Source: Ophiocordyceps camponoti-saundersi (nom. inval.)
Taxonomy: Eukaryota; Ascomycota; Sordariomycetes; Hypocreales; Ophiocordycipitaceae
Assembly (NCBI GenBank): GCA_003339415.1
Contig: PDHQ01000078.1
Coordinates: forward strand, 62,001-126,000
Direction of reading: 5' to 3'
DNA: 64,000 bases
Below the pieces are notes generated by a model that had not been told where the DNA came from, ran no database searches, and saw nothing but the letters and a program-made list of their open reading frames with translations. Position numbers and translations under genes: made by a program. Positions 51,443 through 62,259 of this stretch are shown piece by piece (positions within the stretch are counted from its first letter, which is position 1; every line of letters begins with the position of its first letter).

Positions 51443-54400
51443 ATGGCGGACTCAGGACAGTCGTCCATCACGGTGGCAGGTATGATATTACTATGACTTC
51501 CTGCGTGAGATGCATGGGACGAGAGGCTCTTGACTAACATTTTGATTTACTTTGCAGTGCGAGTACGGCCGTTTACGATTCGCGAAGCTGCACAGCTGTA
51601 AGGCTTGATCCCCCTTCTCTTGCCGTGAAAGATCAGGCTGCTGACGCGTATCTGCAATCACAGGCAGAAGAGCGACGACAGCACCGTGTTTCTCGGCGAT
51701 GGATCTCTTGCTGGGGCGCCGACGCCCAAGCTTCACCAGCGAGGGCTGCGGAGCGTGATCAAGGTGGTAGATGATCGATGCCTGTATGTGTCTCCTTCCT
51801 TCCTCCCCTCCTCTCTCTTTCGCTTCGCTGACAGGCACACGTTGCAAAGGGTTTTCGATCCCCCAGAGGACAACCCCGTCCAGCGATTCTCTCGCTCCGT
51901 TATTCCCACCTCCAAAAAAGTAAAGGACCAGGTCTTCGCCTTCGACCGCGTCTTCGACGAAAACACGACACAAACAGACGTCTACGAGGGCACGACGCGT
52001 AACCTGCTGGACAGCGTGCTGGACGGCTACAACGCCACCGTCTTCGCGTACGGGGCAACGGGCTGCGGCAAGACGCACACTATCACGGGTACGGCGCAGC
52101 ATCCAGGCATCATCTTCTTGACGATGCAGGAGCTGTTCGAGAAGATGGAGGATCGCAGTCAAGAGAAGACGACGGAGCTGACGCTTAGCTATCTCGAGAT
52201 CTACAACGAGACCATTCGCGACCTGCTCGTGCCCGGCGGCAGCAAACAGGGCCTGATGCTTCGTGAGGACAGCAACCAAGCGGTGACGGTGACGGGGCTA
52301 ACGAGCCACCATCCACGCGATGTTCAGGAGGTCATGGACATGATCGTCCAAGGCAACGAATATCGGACCGTGTCGCCGACAGAGGCCAACGCCACTTCTT
52401 CGCGCTCGCACGCGGTGCTGCAGATAAACATATCGCAAAAGGATCGCAACGCCGACGTCAGCGAGCCGCACACGATGGCGACGCTCAGCATCATCGATCT
52501 GGCCGGTTCGGAGCGGGCGTCGGTGACGAAGAACCGCGGCGAGAGATTGACCGAAGGCGCCAACATCAACAAGTCTCTGCTGGCCCTGGGCAGCTGCATC
52601 AACGCCCTGTGCGATCGACGACAGCGAGCTCACGTACCGTATCGCAACAGTAAGTTGACGAGGTTGCTCAAGTTCTCGCTCGGCGGAAACTGCAAGACGG
52701 TCATGATTGTGTGCGTATCTCCTTCGAGCGCACACTTTGACGAGACGCAGAACACACTGCGGTATGCGAACCGGGCCAAGAATATCCAGACCAAGGTGAC
52801 GCGAAACGTGTTCAACGTCAACCGTCACGTCAAGGACTTTCTCGTCAAGATTGATGAGCAGATGGCTCTTATCAACGAGCTCAAGGCTCAGCAGCGCGAT
52901 GCCGAGACCGTCTTCTTCGCTAAATTTCGGCGCCAGGGTGAGAAGAGGGAGATCGTTGCTCGCGAGGGCCTGCAGAGGCTGCGGGCTGCCTATGATAACG
53001 CCGCCGGCTTGCGAACAGAGCGCGTGACGACGATGAAGAAGCTGCGGGCGCTGGAAAGGCGCATCGGCCTGCTGTCGGCGTGGATCGCTGCCTTTGATAC
53101 TGTCAGCGGATCGCCGCCGCCATCGTCGTCCTTTTGCTCAACAGCCTCTTCTTCTGACGATGAGACGACGACGACAAACAGGACGATGCCGCAACCCTTG
53201 ACCGCCGTCCGCAAGACAGCTCGTGGCATCCTCGCCGAGCTGGAACATAGCCGCCAGCATCTTCATCAGAAGCTCGACCGCACCACCTGGGACCGCGCCC
53301 TAGATTCGGCCCTGGCCCATAGCCTGAAGCAGCTCGAGACGGTCGACGGCGGCGTCGGCTCTGCTTCGACTGCCCTGGAGCGCGAGGCAGAGCTACTCAA
53401 AGCCAATTTTGAGCGCGAGGCGTATCTGGATGTTCTGGAACAGGAGAGGGCCGGAGGAGACACGACGGTCATGATGCAGTCGCTACTGACGGCTCAGTTG
53501 GACATGTTGACCTCGCTTGCTGAAATGCTGGCCATGGATGAGGCTAGCGCCGTGGCCCGGGCTAAGCTGATCATTAACGGCCTGCTGCAGACGGGGTACG
53601 ACGCTTCGTCTCGAGTCGTCAAGCCGGATGGCTCTCTCCCAGCGACGACAACCGAGGTGTTTCCCCCGTCGCGCAAAGGCACGCCCAAGCGCAAGAAGAC
53701 GGCGGCGACACTGCTCGTCAGGCCGGTGGTCAACAGCGAGCACGTCATGGCCTCGCCGATGAAGTCGTCGCCCAGAAGGCGTAGGGCAGCAAAGAAGGGC
53801 GTCAGCTTCACGCCAGTTAAGAGGGCCAAGAGCCGTGGCGTACGTTGGCGAGACGACGAGACGGAAGAGGGGACGCTGGCCGACTTTGAGAAGACGCCGC
53901 AAAAGCCGGCTGATTCTTCTCCGGAAAGGCCGTCGCCCGAGAAGAAGAAGCGGACGATGGACGTTCAGGAAGAGGAGACGTCGACGACGCCGCCGAGCGT
54001 CACGAAAATGACTGCGGCGGCATCGAGGCCCGGCCGTTTCCAGGACGGCTTTCTTTCCAAGAGCTCGCGGGCAACGAGCGGAAGCGGGCAGCAGGGCGGC
54101 TCGCCGTTGCTGACGCCGCCGGTGCTCAGTCTCAGTCTGGCGTCCAGCTCGCCCGAGTCGTCGAGCCCTGCTTTGCAACCTCTGCGAAGCCTGGACGTGG
54201 GCAAAGCCGGGAACAAGTCTCCTCCCGTGGCTCGGACGAGATTTTTCAGTCCTCGGTTGCCCCGACCGGCAACGGCGATGGCGACAACAACGACGGCCAC
54301 GATGACGGTGGACGAGAACGCGCCGCTGCAGACGACGGAGACGGGATCCGACTCCGAGTCCAGCAGCAATATCGACCCCCGCAAGCTCCGCAACGCCATG

Positions 54401-54802
54401 GACCGCGCCAAGAAGGATAAGGCCCGTCGAGCGAGCGTCTCGGCGGCGTCCAACAACAGCCGGCGCGTGTCGTCGATGGGACCGGGCGCCGGCTCCAACC
54501 GGGCACCGCCCCCTGCCAGCAGCGCCAACGGCATCTCACGGCATCATCGACGCATCAGTCCCGACCGTCGCCGCAGTCCGCCGCTGACGTGCTCGCCGCC
54601 CGAGCTAAAGGTCTCTACCGATCGTAGCTTCACCGTCGGTCAGGCGCGGAGAATGAACCTCGGCGGTGGGGGAACGGCCCTCAGGCCTGATGATGGGCTC
54701 CAGTCCGGCGGGGAGACGACTAGGAGGGTCACCATTGGCGTCGGGGCGGCTGCTGCGGCCGCGAGGAGACAGGAGAGTCGGATGGCTACGACGTGGCGAT
54801 GA
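51443..54802 (+). CDS. Kinesin-8 motor (Kip3/KipB-like)
   Basis: Four exons, 51443-51479, 51558-51597, 51664-51783 and 51850-54802, give 1049 residues. Joins restore TVA|VRVRPF, AAQL|QKSDDSTVFLG and DDRCL|VFDPPEDNPVQRFSRS. The last two phrases are kinesin-8 signatures. The motor has the P-loop GATGCGKTHT (about 134-143), switch I SSRSH, switch II DLAGSE and ANINKSLLALGSCINAL. A neck/coiled coil follows (KDFLVKIDEQMALINELKAQ then QQRDAE), and a long basic Ser/Pro-rich tail that likely gives plus-end retention. Kinesin-8 walks to microtubule plus ends and promotes their disassembly, which controls spindle length and nuclear positioning. The third intron (66 nt) is a multiple of three without stops, so an unspliced reading also stays open. 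Confidence 0.93.
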
Positions 54803-55304
54803 AGCGAGATGCTAGGATTTTCATTTTCTCCTTTCTTTGGGGGTTGGTGATGGATGGTCCGGATGAGTCGCGCATGTTTTGAGGCGTTTGAGAGGTTGGC
54901 TTTGTGTGATGAAGTGTGTGAGTCATGAAGATTGCTGTATCTTTTCTACCCTTCTTCTTCCATTGTCTGATCTCTCGTCGAGAGAGACTCTGATGATGGT
55001 TCAGGTATATTCGTCTGGGTGACGTGTTGAAGATAATCATGTCGAATTACTCATTGATCGTTTTAGCAGGGCTATATTGCCCTCCGTGTACTCGTGTATC
55101 TTCCTCAATCATCTCGCTGCTTTCTCTGCGAGGGCTGTCTGTATAAAATAGCCTTCATTCCAGGCAAAACTAGGCCTCTCTTCGCGGCTGTGTTGAAGAA
55201 TATTCCTTCTTAACCAGGGGCTCTAGGGAGTTCTTCAAGGGTTCCGACGGGTACGAATACGACAATCACTAAAAACAAGATGTGTCACAGGCTATAGGGT
55301 AACG
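54803..55304. other. Spacer with promoter of Zn2Cys6 gene
   Basis: 502 nt. A TATAAAATA at about 55142-55150 lies 155-165 nt before the next ATG. Confidence 0.5.
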
Positions 55305-57600
55305 GTGATGATCTATGCATCTCAGACCACCCCCCTCCTCCATTTTGACGCGAAACTGTCGCACAAACAATCCGCTCCAACCTTTGACCAGTCAGAGCCG
55401 CAAATGCAGCGGGCCGAAGCCGCCGCCGCCCCCGTACGAAGCCGCATTCCCAACGCCTGCGACGGCTGCAAGGCTCGCAAGGTCAAATGCGACGGCCATC
55501 TACCATGCGGCTACTGCGCGGCTAGACTTCGCTCCGGCTTGTGCCGCTACTCGACCCAGAAGAGGCGTCGGCGACCGCGGTTGAGGACGACGGAGCCGGA
55601 GCTGGAGTCGGAGCCGAGACCCGGTGCGGAGCCGGATGGGGCCGATGAGACGATCAGCTCGTCGTCTCCGCTTGCCGTCGCCGTCGTCGAGGATGAGACC
55701 GAGGTGCCGCGGGAAGCGCGGCTGCTGTGTGACGCCCACGGGAAGCTCGTCTTCATCGGCGACTGCGCTCCGTTGTCCTTTTTCCAATCGGTTCGTCGGC
55801 TCGTCACCAATCGTGTTGGCCGGGATGCTTTTGCCCCGGGATCGAGCCGCTTCTCGGTGCTGGAGAACGCGTCGTCGTCGGCGTCGGCGTCGTCTGCGAC
55901 TACTGCTCCTGCGGGCGTTACCTTTAGGGGCGGCTTGACGCCTGTGCTATCCCCTACCGACGTGGCATCTGCCGTGGCCAACTACCTGGCTATGACGACG
56001 GGCCTCGTTGATCTGTTCGACGATCGTCGTCTGATGCTTGACGTCTTAACGCAATGGCAGAGTGGCCGGCATCGTCCTATTGACGACGACGACAACTGCT
56101 CCTCGGCCGTCAACTTCCTCGTTCTCGCAATTGGTCGACTCCTCGATGACGAGCGCCTCTCGCGCCTCTACTTCGAGCACGGCCGCGACTTGGCCTCGGC
56201 TTCGCTCGACGGCAGCCTCGGCGTCGCCACTGTTCAGGCTTTCGCCCTCGTTACTGTCTATATGCTCTGCTCGTGTCGCATCAACGGCGCTTTCCTCTTC
56301 TTCGGCATTGCTGTCCGCGCCGCTTACTCCCTCGGCGTGCACCGGTCCGAGGTAAATGCCCGGTTCGGGTCCGACGGACATCGTCGCCGTGACAGGCTCT
56401 GGCAGAGCCTGCGTGTCGTAGATCTCTTTCTCAGCACCGCCATGGGAAGGCCGCCTGCCACGTCCGACGTCGACTGCACCGTGTCTTACCGATGCGAAGA
56501 AGTCGACGATTCCCAAGTCGACTTGCTCGGCGCCTCGGTTCAGATTCTGCTCATCACAGAGTCTATTGTGCTCGAGGTCTACTCCCGCCGCAAGATATCG
56601 CTGCAGCTGACGGAGGGCATCTCGCGTCAGCTGCGTGACTGGGCCTTCCGCTGGCTACCGCAGATTAGGCGCGTGCTTCTTTGCCGCGATGACAACGATG
56701 ACGGCCATGTTAACGCCCAGGCTGTTGGTGCCTGCCAGGTGCTTGCGTCCTATCACTATGCCGTCATGCTCGTCTGCCGCCCGTTCCTCATGTTCGAGCT
56801 TTGTCGCCGGTTGTCTGACGGGTCATCGTCTTCTTCCGGCCCTACCTCCTCTTCCGGTAGGACCCGGCTGGCGGACGCGTGTATCGACGCCGCTGGCCTC
56901 ATGGTCGAGCCCGTCCTTGATCTGATTGACAGGGGCGTACTGAACGTGCGGGTGCCGCTGCTGGTGTACGCGTCCCATCCCTTCCCATGGTAACTCGTCC
57001 CTGCGTTGACATCCCGTCGCCACCAGGTCCTGGCTCTTCGCCTCTTCTCTCGTCCTGGGCGTCGGTCTCCTCGGTAGCTTCGGTCGGAACCTAGAAAAGA
57101 CGTGCCGCATGTCGATCCGCGCCTTGGATCACTTTTCCAAGATAGACGCTCATGCAACACAGTACTCGCTCATCGCCCAGTCCCTTCTTGAGACGGCCGT
57201 CGCCTACCTCGAGCGTCGCGACGTCGAGGAGCGCCAACGACGTACCCAAAGCTCAACTCAGCTGTTCGGTCTCATGCCGTCTCATATGCCGACATCCGAT
57301 TCCGCTCCTGCGCCGCAGCCGCGGCACCCGACCGACCACAACCCCGAGAATCGAGCCGGAGAAGAGGACCCGGAAGAGGGCCCCGTCGGTCAACCGGACC
57401 AGGATTTTCCCGCCGGTCTGGCTGACGCGGGTTTTCTTGGCCTCTCCGAGTCGTCGCTACAAACGTCCGACGCGGACTTTTGGAACGCCGCGAGCTTGCT
57501 AGGTGCCGACGCCGACGCCGACGCCGCCGCCGCGTCCGCCCTTAACCTATTTCCCTTGCTTGACGCCGGCGGCAGCATAGACCTTGCTCACTATCTCTAG
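55305..57600 (+). CDS. Zn2Cys6 transcription factor with fungal-specific domain
   Basis: Two exons, 55305-56989 and 57027-57600, with a very short 37-nt intron (GTAACT...CACCAG), give 752 residues. Without splicing it would stop at residue 562. The zinc cluster is C52-x2-C55-x6-C62-x5-C68-x2-C71-x8-C80 (NACDGCKARKVKCDG then LPCGYC). The fungal-specific regulatory domain (Fungal_trans type) runs about 240-520: VNFLVLAIGRLLDDERLSRL, FGIAVRAAYSLGVHRSEVNA, RLWQSLRVVDLFLSTAMGRP. The C-terminus is acidic and Ala-rich. It would be a nuclear regulator. The nearest genes are kynureninase (convergent, 447 nt away) and IDO, so a role in tryptophan catabolism is a hypothesis only. An alternative start is the Met at residue 34. 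Confidence 0.88.
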
Positions 57601-58047
57601 GCGACGCAGTCTATCATAGCGTCGAGCCATCGCCGCGCATACATACATACGCTCCCGAGGGCGCCAATGCAGAATCCCGTGGCCCATTACATGTATGATG
57701 TAGGTCTATTCCAATGACGTACATACCTACCTATATCCTACCTACTACATCGGATACACATATCGCAACCGCTGACGTCGTTATCCATGAGCAAAGGTCG
57801 CAGCGTGCCGCGGGTCCTTTTGACTCGAGACTCGAGACTCACTTGCATACACGGGATAAACGACGACGCATTCTCATTTCACGTAGCATCATCATCTTCG
57901 AAACCCGTCCTTCCTGATCTGATTGATATCAACGAGACACGATGTCTGAGCGGTGTGGGTCAGGCATGCGGTCTGTTATGCTGTGATCTTATCGTCAGGT
58001 TGCCCTTATTTGCCCCCCCAGGCAGGACGTTATTCTTGACGCGGGCT
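57601..58047. other. Convergent 3' spacer
   Basis: 447 nt between the Zn2Cys6 gene and kynureninase, with TACATAC-type repeats near 57640-57750. Confidence 0.55.
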
Positions 58048-59599
58048 TTATCTTGCATCATCACCTTCCAGAGCGGTACGCAGGATCTGAACAAAGGTCC
58101 AGACGTCGTGGAACGAGCAGTAAAGCGGAACCGGGGCAACGCGGATAACGTCGGGTTTGCGCTTGTCGCACGCGACGCCGTTGACCTCGAGCGCGCGAGC
58201 AACGTTCTCCAGAAGGCCCTCGCGAAGTAGCAGGCTCAGCTGCGTGCCGCGCTGAGCCGGGTCGGATGGCGTGATGATGCGGAAGAGTGGCTCCCCGGTC
58301 GACGACGACGCGTGGAGGAGCAACAAGTGCTCGAGGTAGGCGGTCAGGACGAGGGCCTTGGACCGCAGGTCACGCATCGACGTCTTGGCAAACACGGACA
58401 GGGCGCCGCGCAGGCTTGCGAGGTCGATGGCGGATGGGTTGGACAGCTGGAAGCCGGCGGCGCCGGGCGAAGGGACGAAGAGTGTGTCCATGTTGAAGCG
58501 GACGGACTTGTCTCCGCCGTACCAGCCAGCCAGGCGCGGGTGGTAGTCGAGCGTTTGGCCGGGTCGGACGAAGCCATGGCGCTCGTGAACGAAGCAGCCG
58601 GCGATGGCGCCGGGACCGGCGTTGAGATACTTGTAGGTGCACCAGCAGGCGAAGTCAACATCCCAGTCGTGCAGCCGCAGCTCGACGTTGCCGACGGCGT
58701 GAGCCAGATCCCAGCCGACTACGATACCGTGGGAACGGGCGCGGGCCGTGATGGTGGCCATGTCGAACAGCTGACCCGAGTAGTACTGAATGCCGGGCAG
58801 CAGTAGCAATGCCGCGTCGTCGGCGTGCCGATCAATGGCTGCCAGCACCTTTTCCGTGGGGATCAGCGCCGAACCGGCGTCGGGCTCCAGCTTGACCATA
58901 CATTCGACCGGGTCGAGGCCGTGCCACCGGACCTGGCTTTCAATGACGTAGTGGTCGCTGGGGAAGGGCTTCCACTCGAGTATCACCTTGTTGCGACGGC
59001 CTGAGGGGCGGTAGAAGCTGGCCATCATGAGGTGCAGGTTGACGGATAGCGTGTTCATGATGACGATCTCGTGCGGGGCGCATCCGACGATGTCTGCCGA
59101 GGCGCGGGCGCAGCTTTCGGCCAGATCCTGCCACTGCGTCAGAGGCGAGTCAGTCAGGTCTGTGAAGTGACCGTTGACGCCGAGCGAGGCCCACGTCTCG
59201 AGCTGGGCGTCAATGTGCCGTCGAATGGCTCGGGGCTGGGCGCCGAGCGAGTTGCCGACCAGGTAGATGGCCTGCTGTTCCGAGGCGTTGACATGTCCGT
59301 TGGGCTCTCGGCCGATTGTCTGCTCTGACCGATCAACCTGCGCTGGTCGCGAAGCGTCAGACGAGACTGGTAGGGAAGTAGAAGGATCAAGGGTCGATGA
59401 CTTGTAACATACCGGGCAGCGTCCCATCGAGGGCGCGCTTCCTGAGCGACGCCTTGGACGGCAGTATAAATTCGTCGCGTAGATGCCGGAGGCTGTCCTG
59501 CTGATCGAGTGACTTGGCGAAGGCGACCGAGTCGGCCTCGGTCGGGAAGCCGGGTTTCTGGCCGCATCGTAGCCTCTCGACAAAGGTGGGGAGACTCAT
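58048..59599 (-). CDS. BNA5: Kynureninase
   Basis: Two exons, 59413-59599 and 58048-59342, with a 70-nt intron (GTATGT...CGACCAG, CTGAC branch), give 493 residues. The acceptor is CCAG|CGCAG; a second AG five nt on would break the frame. The N-terminus is [20 protein letters not shown]. Family blocks are [36 protein letters not shown], the PLP region [20 protein letters not shown], the PLP-lysine motif [28 protein letters not shown] and the C-terminal [18 protein letters not shown]. The enzyme cleaves kynurenine and 3-hydroxykynurenine to anthranilate or 3-hydroxyanthranilate plus alanine, on the way to NAD or in tryptophan breakdown. It is divergent from indoleamine 2,3-dioxygenase, the first enzyme of the same pathway. 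Confidence 0.95.
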
Positions 59600-60880
59600 G
59601 GCAAAGCGCTGGCGACTGGGCGCTGACGAGGAGAAGAGAAGGGAGAAAGAGGACGACGGTGAAGATGAGCGGATACGACAGTTTTTGAGGAGCTTCTGCT
59701 GGCTGCGCGGGCGCATCACAGCCGACTGATAGTCGCCTTTCTCCGCCTCCCTCTCGTTGCAACTAAGCAGCGCGGGCTTCCAGACCGGGCGACGTCACGG
59801 ATGCGGATGCGGATGCGGAGACGGAGACACGGGTCGGAAGAGGGCACAGCGTGTGATGCGGACCGGACACTGTAGGACGAGCTTATCTTCGTGGTTACCT
59901 AATTATCTACCTATCTATTTTCATCTGATCCGCCAATCGATAATCGTGGATTCGATTATCCGTACATAGAGGACGCCACCATCTCTTCGCTCTCGTCTTG
60001 GCTGGTTTCATCAACATGCCTGTTGGAGCCTTGGAGGATGATGATGATGGACGCACCTGAAGCAGCGGTTGGTATGATATCAGACGGGAACGATCTGCGT
60101 TCAGGAAACCAACGATGGATGCATACAAATAAACAACCGTTAGCTCATCCGTGCGCCTTTATACAGTCAGTTCGCCTATCTACATACCTACATACATACA
60201 ACGGGTCGTATCCTTCTGTTGGCACTTGGCAGTGACGGGACTGATGGGCACAGACTTGTTCAAACCCTTCTCCAAACCCTCCGCCTCTCTCTAGATGGTC
60301 CCCCCCGCTGCCAAGCCAAAAGGTTAAATCCCGAACCTGGAATGCTGGGCTTGCCGGCCTTCTTCGGCTTACGGGTCCCTCATCCGAAAGACCCGCCATC
60401 CGAACTTCCGCCCACCTCGTGACCTGGACGAAAAGCCGATTTCCCCTTGTCGTTGGTCTTCCGTTTCACTTTGCCCCCAACGCGGGGGGGTCCCTCTCCC
60501 CATCATCTCGTTGCGCCTCGGCCGTCTTGGGAAATAGACTTCTGACCGCAGCAAGTCTGTAATAGGAGCTTTGGTCCTTTGCCTGCGTATGTACGTATGT
60601 ATGTAATTATAAATATGCACTTGTCGTAAGATTAGAACCAGGGGTAAGACGATAGAAACCCTTTGCCTCTTATGCTCGTGGCCACACGGACTAGGCCTCA
60701 TGTGACGATCACTCGATAGGGTATATATGTCTGGGTGTTGAGGGAAGACGATCCCTTCCGAACCTTTTTTTACTCTTTCGTTTATTCATCCGCGTGCAAC
60801 GCTGTTCCCCTTTTATAACCTTCGTCGTTATCATCCTCCTCCGCCGTCGAGTCCCTGTTACATCACACCTATCGGGCTTC
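59600..60880. promoter_or_regulatory. Divergent kynureninase/IDO promoter region
   Basis: 1281 nt between two start codons of the same pathway. It holds a hexanucleotide GGATGC repeat near 59798-59818, a cluster of GATA motifs with a perfect inverted repeat (59882-59960), and a TATATAT at 60722-60728 about 155 nt before the IDO ATG. Confidence 0.5.
59882..59960. promoter_or_regulatory. GATA-motif cluster with inverted repeat
   Basis: GATA cores: GATAAG (minus, 59882-59887), GATAAT (minus, 59902-59907), GATAGG (minus, 59910-59915) and the two arms of the inverted repeat GATAATCG (59939-59946) and CGATTATC (59953-59960), spaced by six nt. Fungal GATA factors (AreA/NIT2 or SreA types) bind such motifs. 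Function is inferred. Confidence 0.45.
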
Positions 60881-62259
60881 ATGTCGCCCCACGCCGTTCC
60901 CGTGGCCACGAAGAACCCAGGCGGGCCGTCGGTCGATTTGACGGAATTCGCCGTGACGAGAAACGCTTTCCTCCCCGAATGCAGCCCTCTTCAGAAGCTT
61001 TCCGACCCTTATTACCGGCCTTGGGAGGCTATTGCTAGACGGTTGCCGTCTCTCCTGGAAACTGATACCCTTCGCCATGCTGTTGCTGAGCTCCCGGTGC
61101 TCTCGACTGCTCGTCTGGGCTCCGATGCCGAATGGCGGAGAGCATATGTAATGCTGGCTTTCATAGCTAATGCCCACGTATGGGGTGGTGACGAGCCTGA
61201 AGAGGTATGTAGCAGTAGCTTCAGCTTCCTTCGTTCATACCTAATCATGAATATCGGCTGACCATAGTCGGATCCATTGAGCAGGTCTTGCCACCGCAAA
61301 TATCCAGACCTCTCCTTGATGCCGCCGCATATCTCGAGTTGCCGCCGGTCCTCACTTTTGCCGCTGCTGCACTATGGAACTTCACCTGCTCGGGAGATGA
61401 CATGTCTAGAATCGACGACTTGAGCCTCTTGTTCTCCTTTACTGGAACCGAGTCCGAGTCATGGTTCTACCTCATCAGCGTGGCCATGGAAGCCAAGGCC
61501 GCCAACATGGTCAACCGGATGATGGGCGCCCTCGCTGCCGTCAAGACACGAGATTATCCCGCCATCACCGAAGCCCTGCGTGAACTGTGTCGCTGCATTG
61601 ACGATCTCGGTATCCTGTTGAATAGGATGTACGAAAAGTGCGACCCCCTCGTCTTCTATCACGAGATCCGACCTCTCCTGGCCGGCAGCCGGAACATGGA
61701 ATCGGCAGGCCTCCCCCATGGCGTCTTTTACGACGAAGGCGACGGCGAAGGCGAGTGGCGGCAGCTGAGAGGCGGAAGCAACGGACAGAGCTCGCTCATC
61801 CAGTTCTTCGACGTCGTTCTCGGTGTTGAGCACGAGGGTCACGGTGATAAGTCGAGTTATCACGCCGAGATGCGCGAGTATATGCCCGGTCCCCACAGAC
61901 GCTTCCTCGTCCACGCCGAGCGAATGGGGAGCATCCGCGAGCTGGCGCTGGGCCCGCAGACGACGGATGAGCAACGCCAACTGAATGCCGCATATGTGGC
62001 CGCCACGCAGGCGCTAGGAGGCTTCCGGAATCGCCATCTTCAGATTGTGGCGCGATATATCATAATACCATCAAAGCAGGCAGCGCCGCCGGCGAGTCCG
62101 GGGTCAAGATGGCGCCAGAACCTGGCTAGTTCTTGTTCCGCCCAGCAGGTCGACGACGGACTTAGGGGAACTGGGGGAACGAGGCTTCTTCCCTTTCTCA
62201 AGGCGGCTAGAGATGAGACGTGCCGTGCTGGTACAGGTTCTTCAGCGATAAGGAGATGA
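60881..62259 (+). CDS. BNA2: Indoleamine 2,3-dioxygenase
   Basis: Two exons, 60881-61204 and 61285-62259, with an 80-nt intron (GTATGT...GAGCAG), give 432 residues. Blocks of fungal IDO are visible: AFLPECSPLQKLSDPYYRPW near 28-47, MLAFIANAHVWGGDEPEE, the join into VLPPQISRPLLDAAAYLELP, FTGTESESWFYLISVAMEAK, FYHEIRPLLAGSRNME, the heme-side RNRHLQIVARYIIIPS (candidate proximal His) and GTGGTRLLPFLKAARDET at the end. The enzyme is a cytosolic heme protein that opens the tryptophan ring to N-formylkynurenine. The stretch between RYIIIPS and GTGG has a Pro/Gln-rich insert (about 30 residues). The ATG chosen is the last in its frame before the conserved region; an earlier one at 60794 would add 29 residues. 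Confidence 0.93.

Noticed and set aside
51686..51849. Kinesin start at 51686 with no intron at 51784
   Set aside because: It would lose the VRVRPF strand and insert residues between DDRCL and VFDPP, which are adjacent in kinesin-8.
51491..52279. Minus-strand 262-codon frame
   Set aside because: Shadow of the conserved kinesin motor exons.
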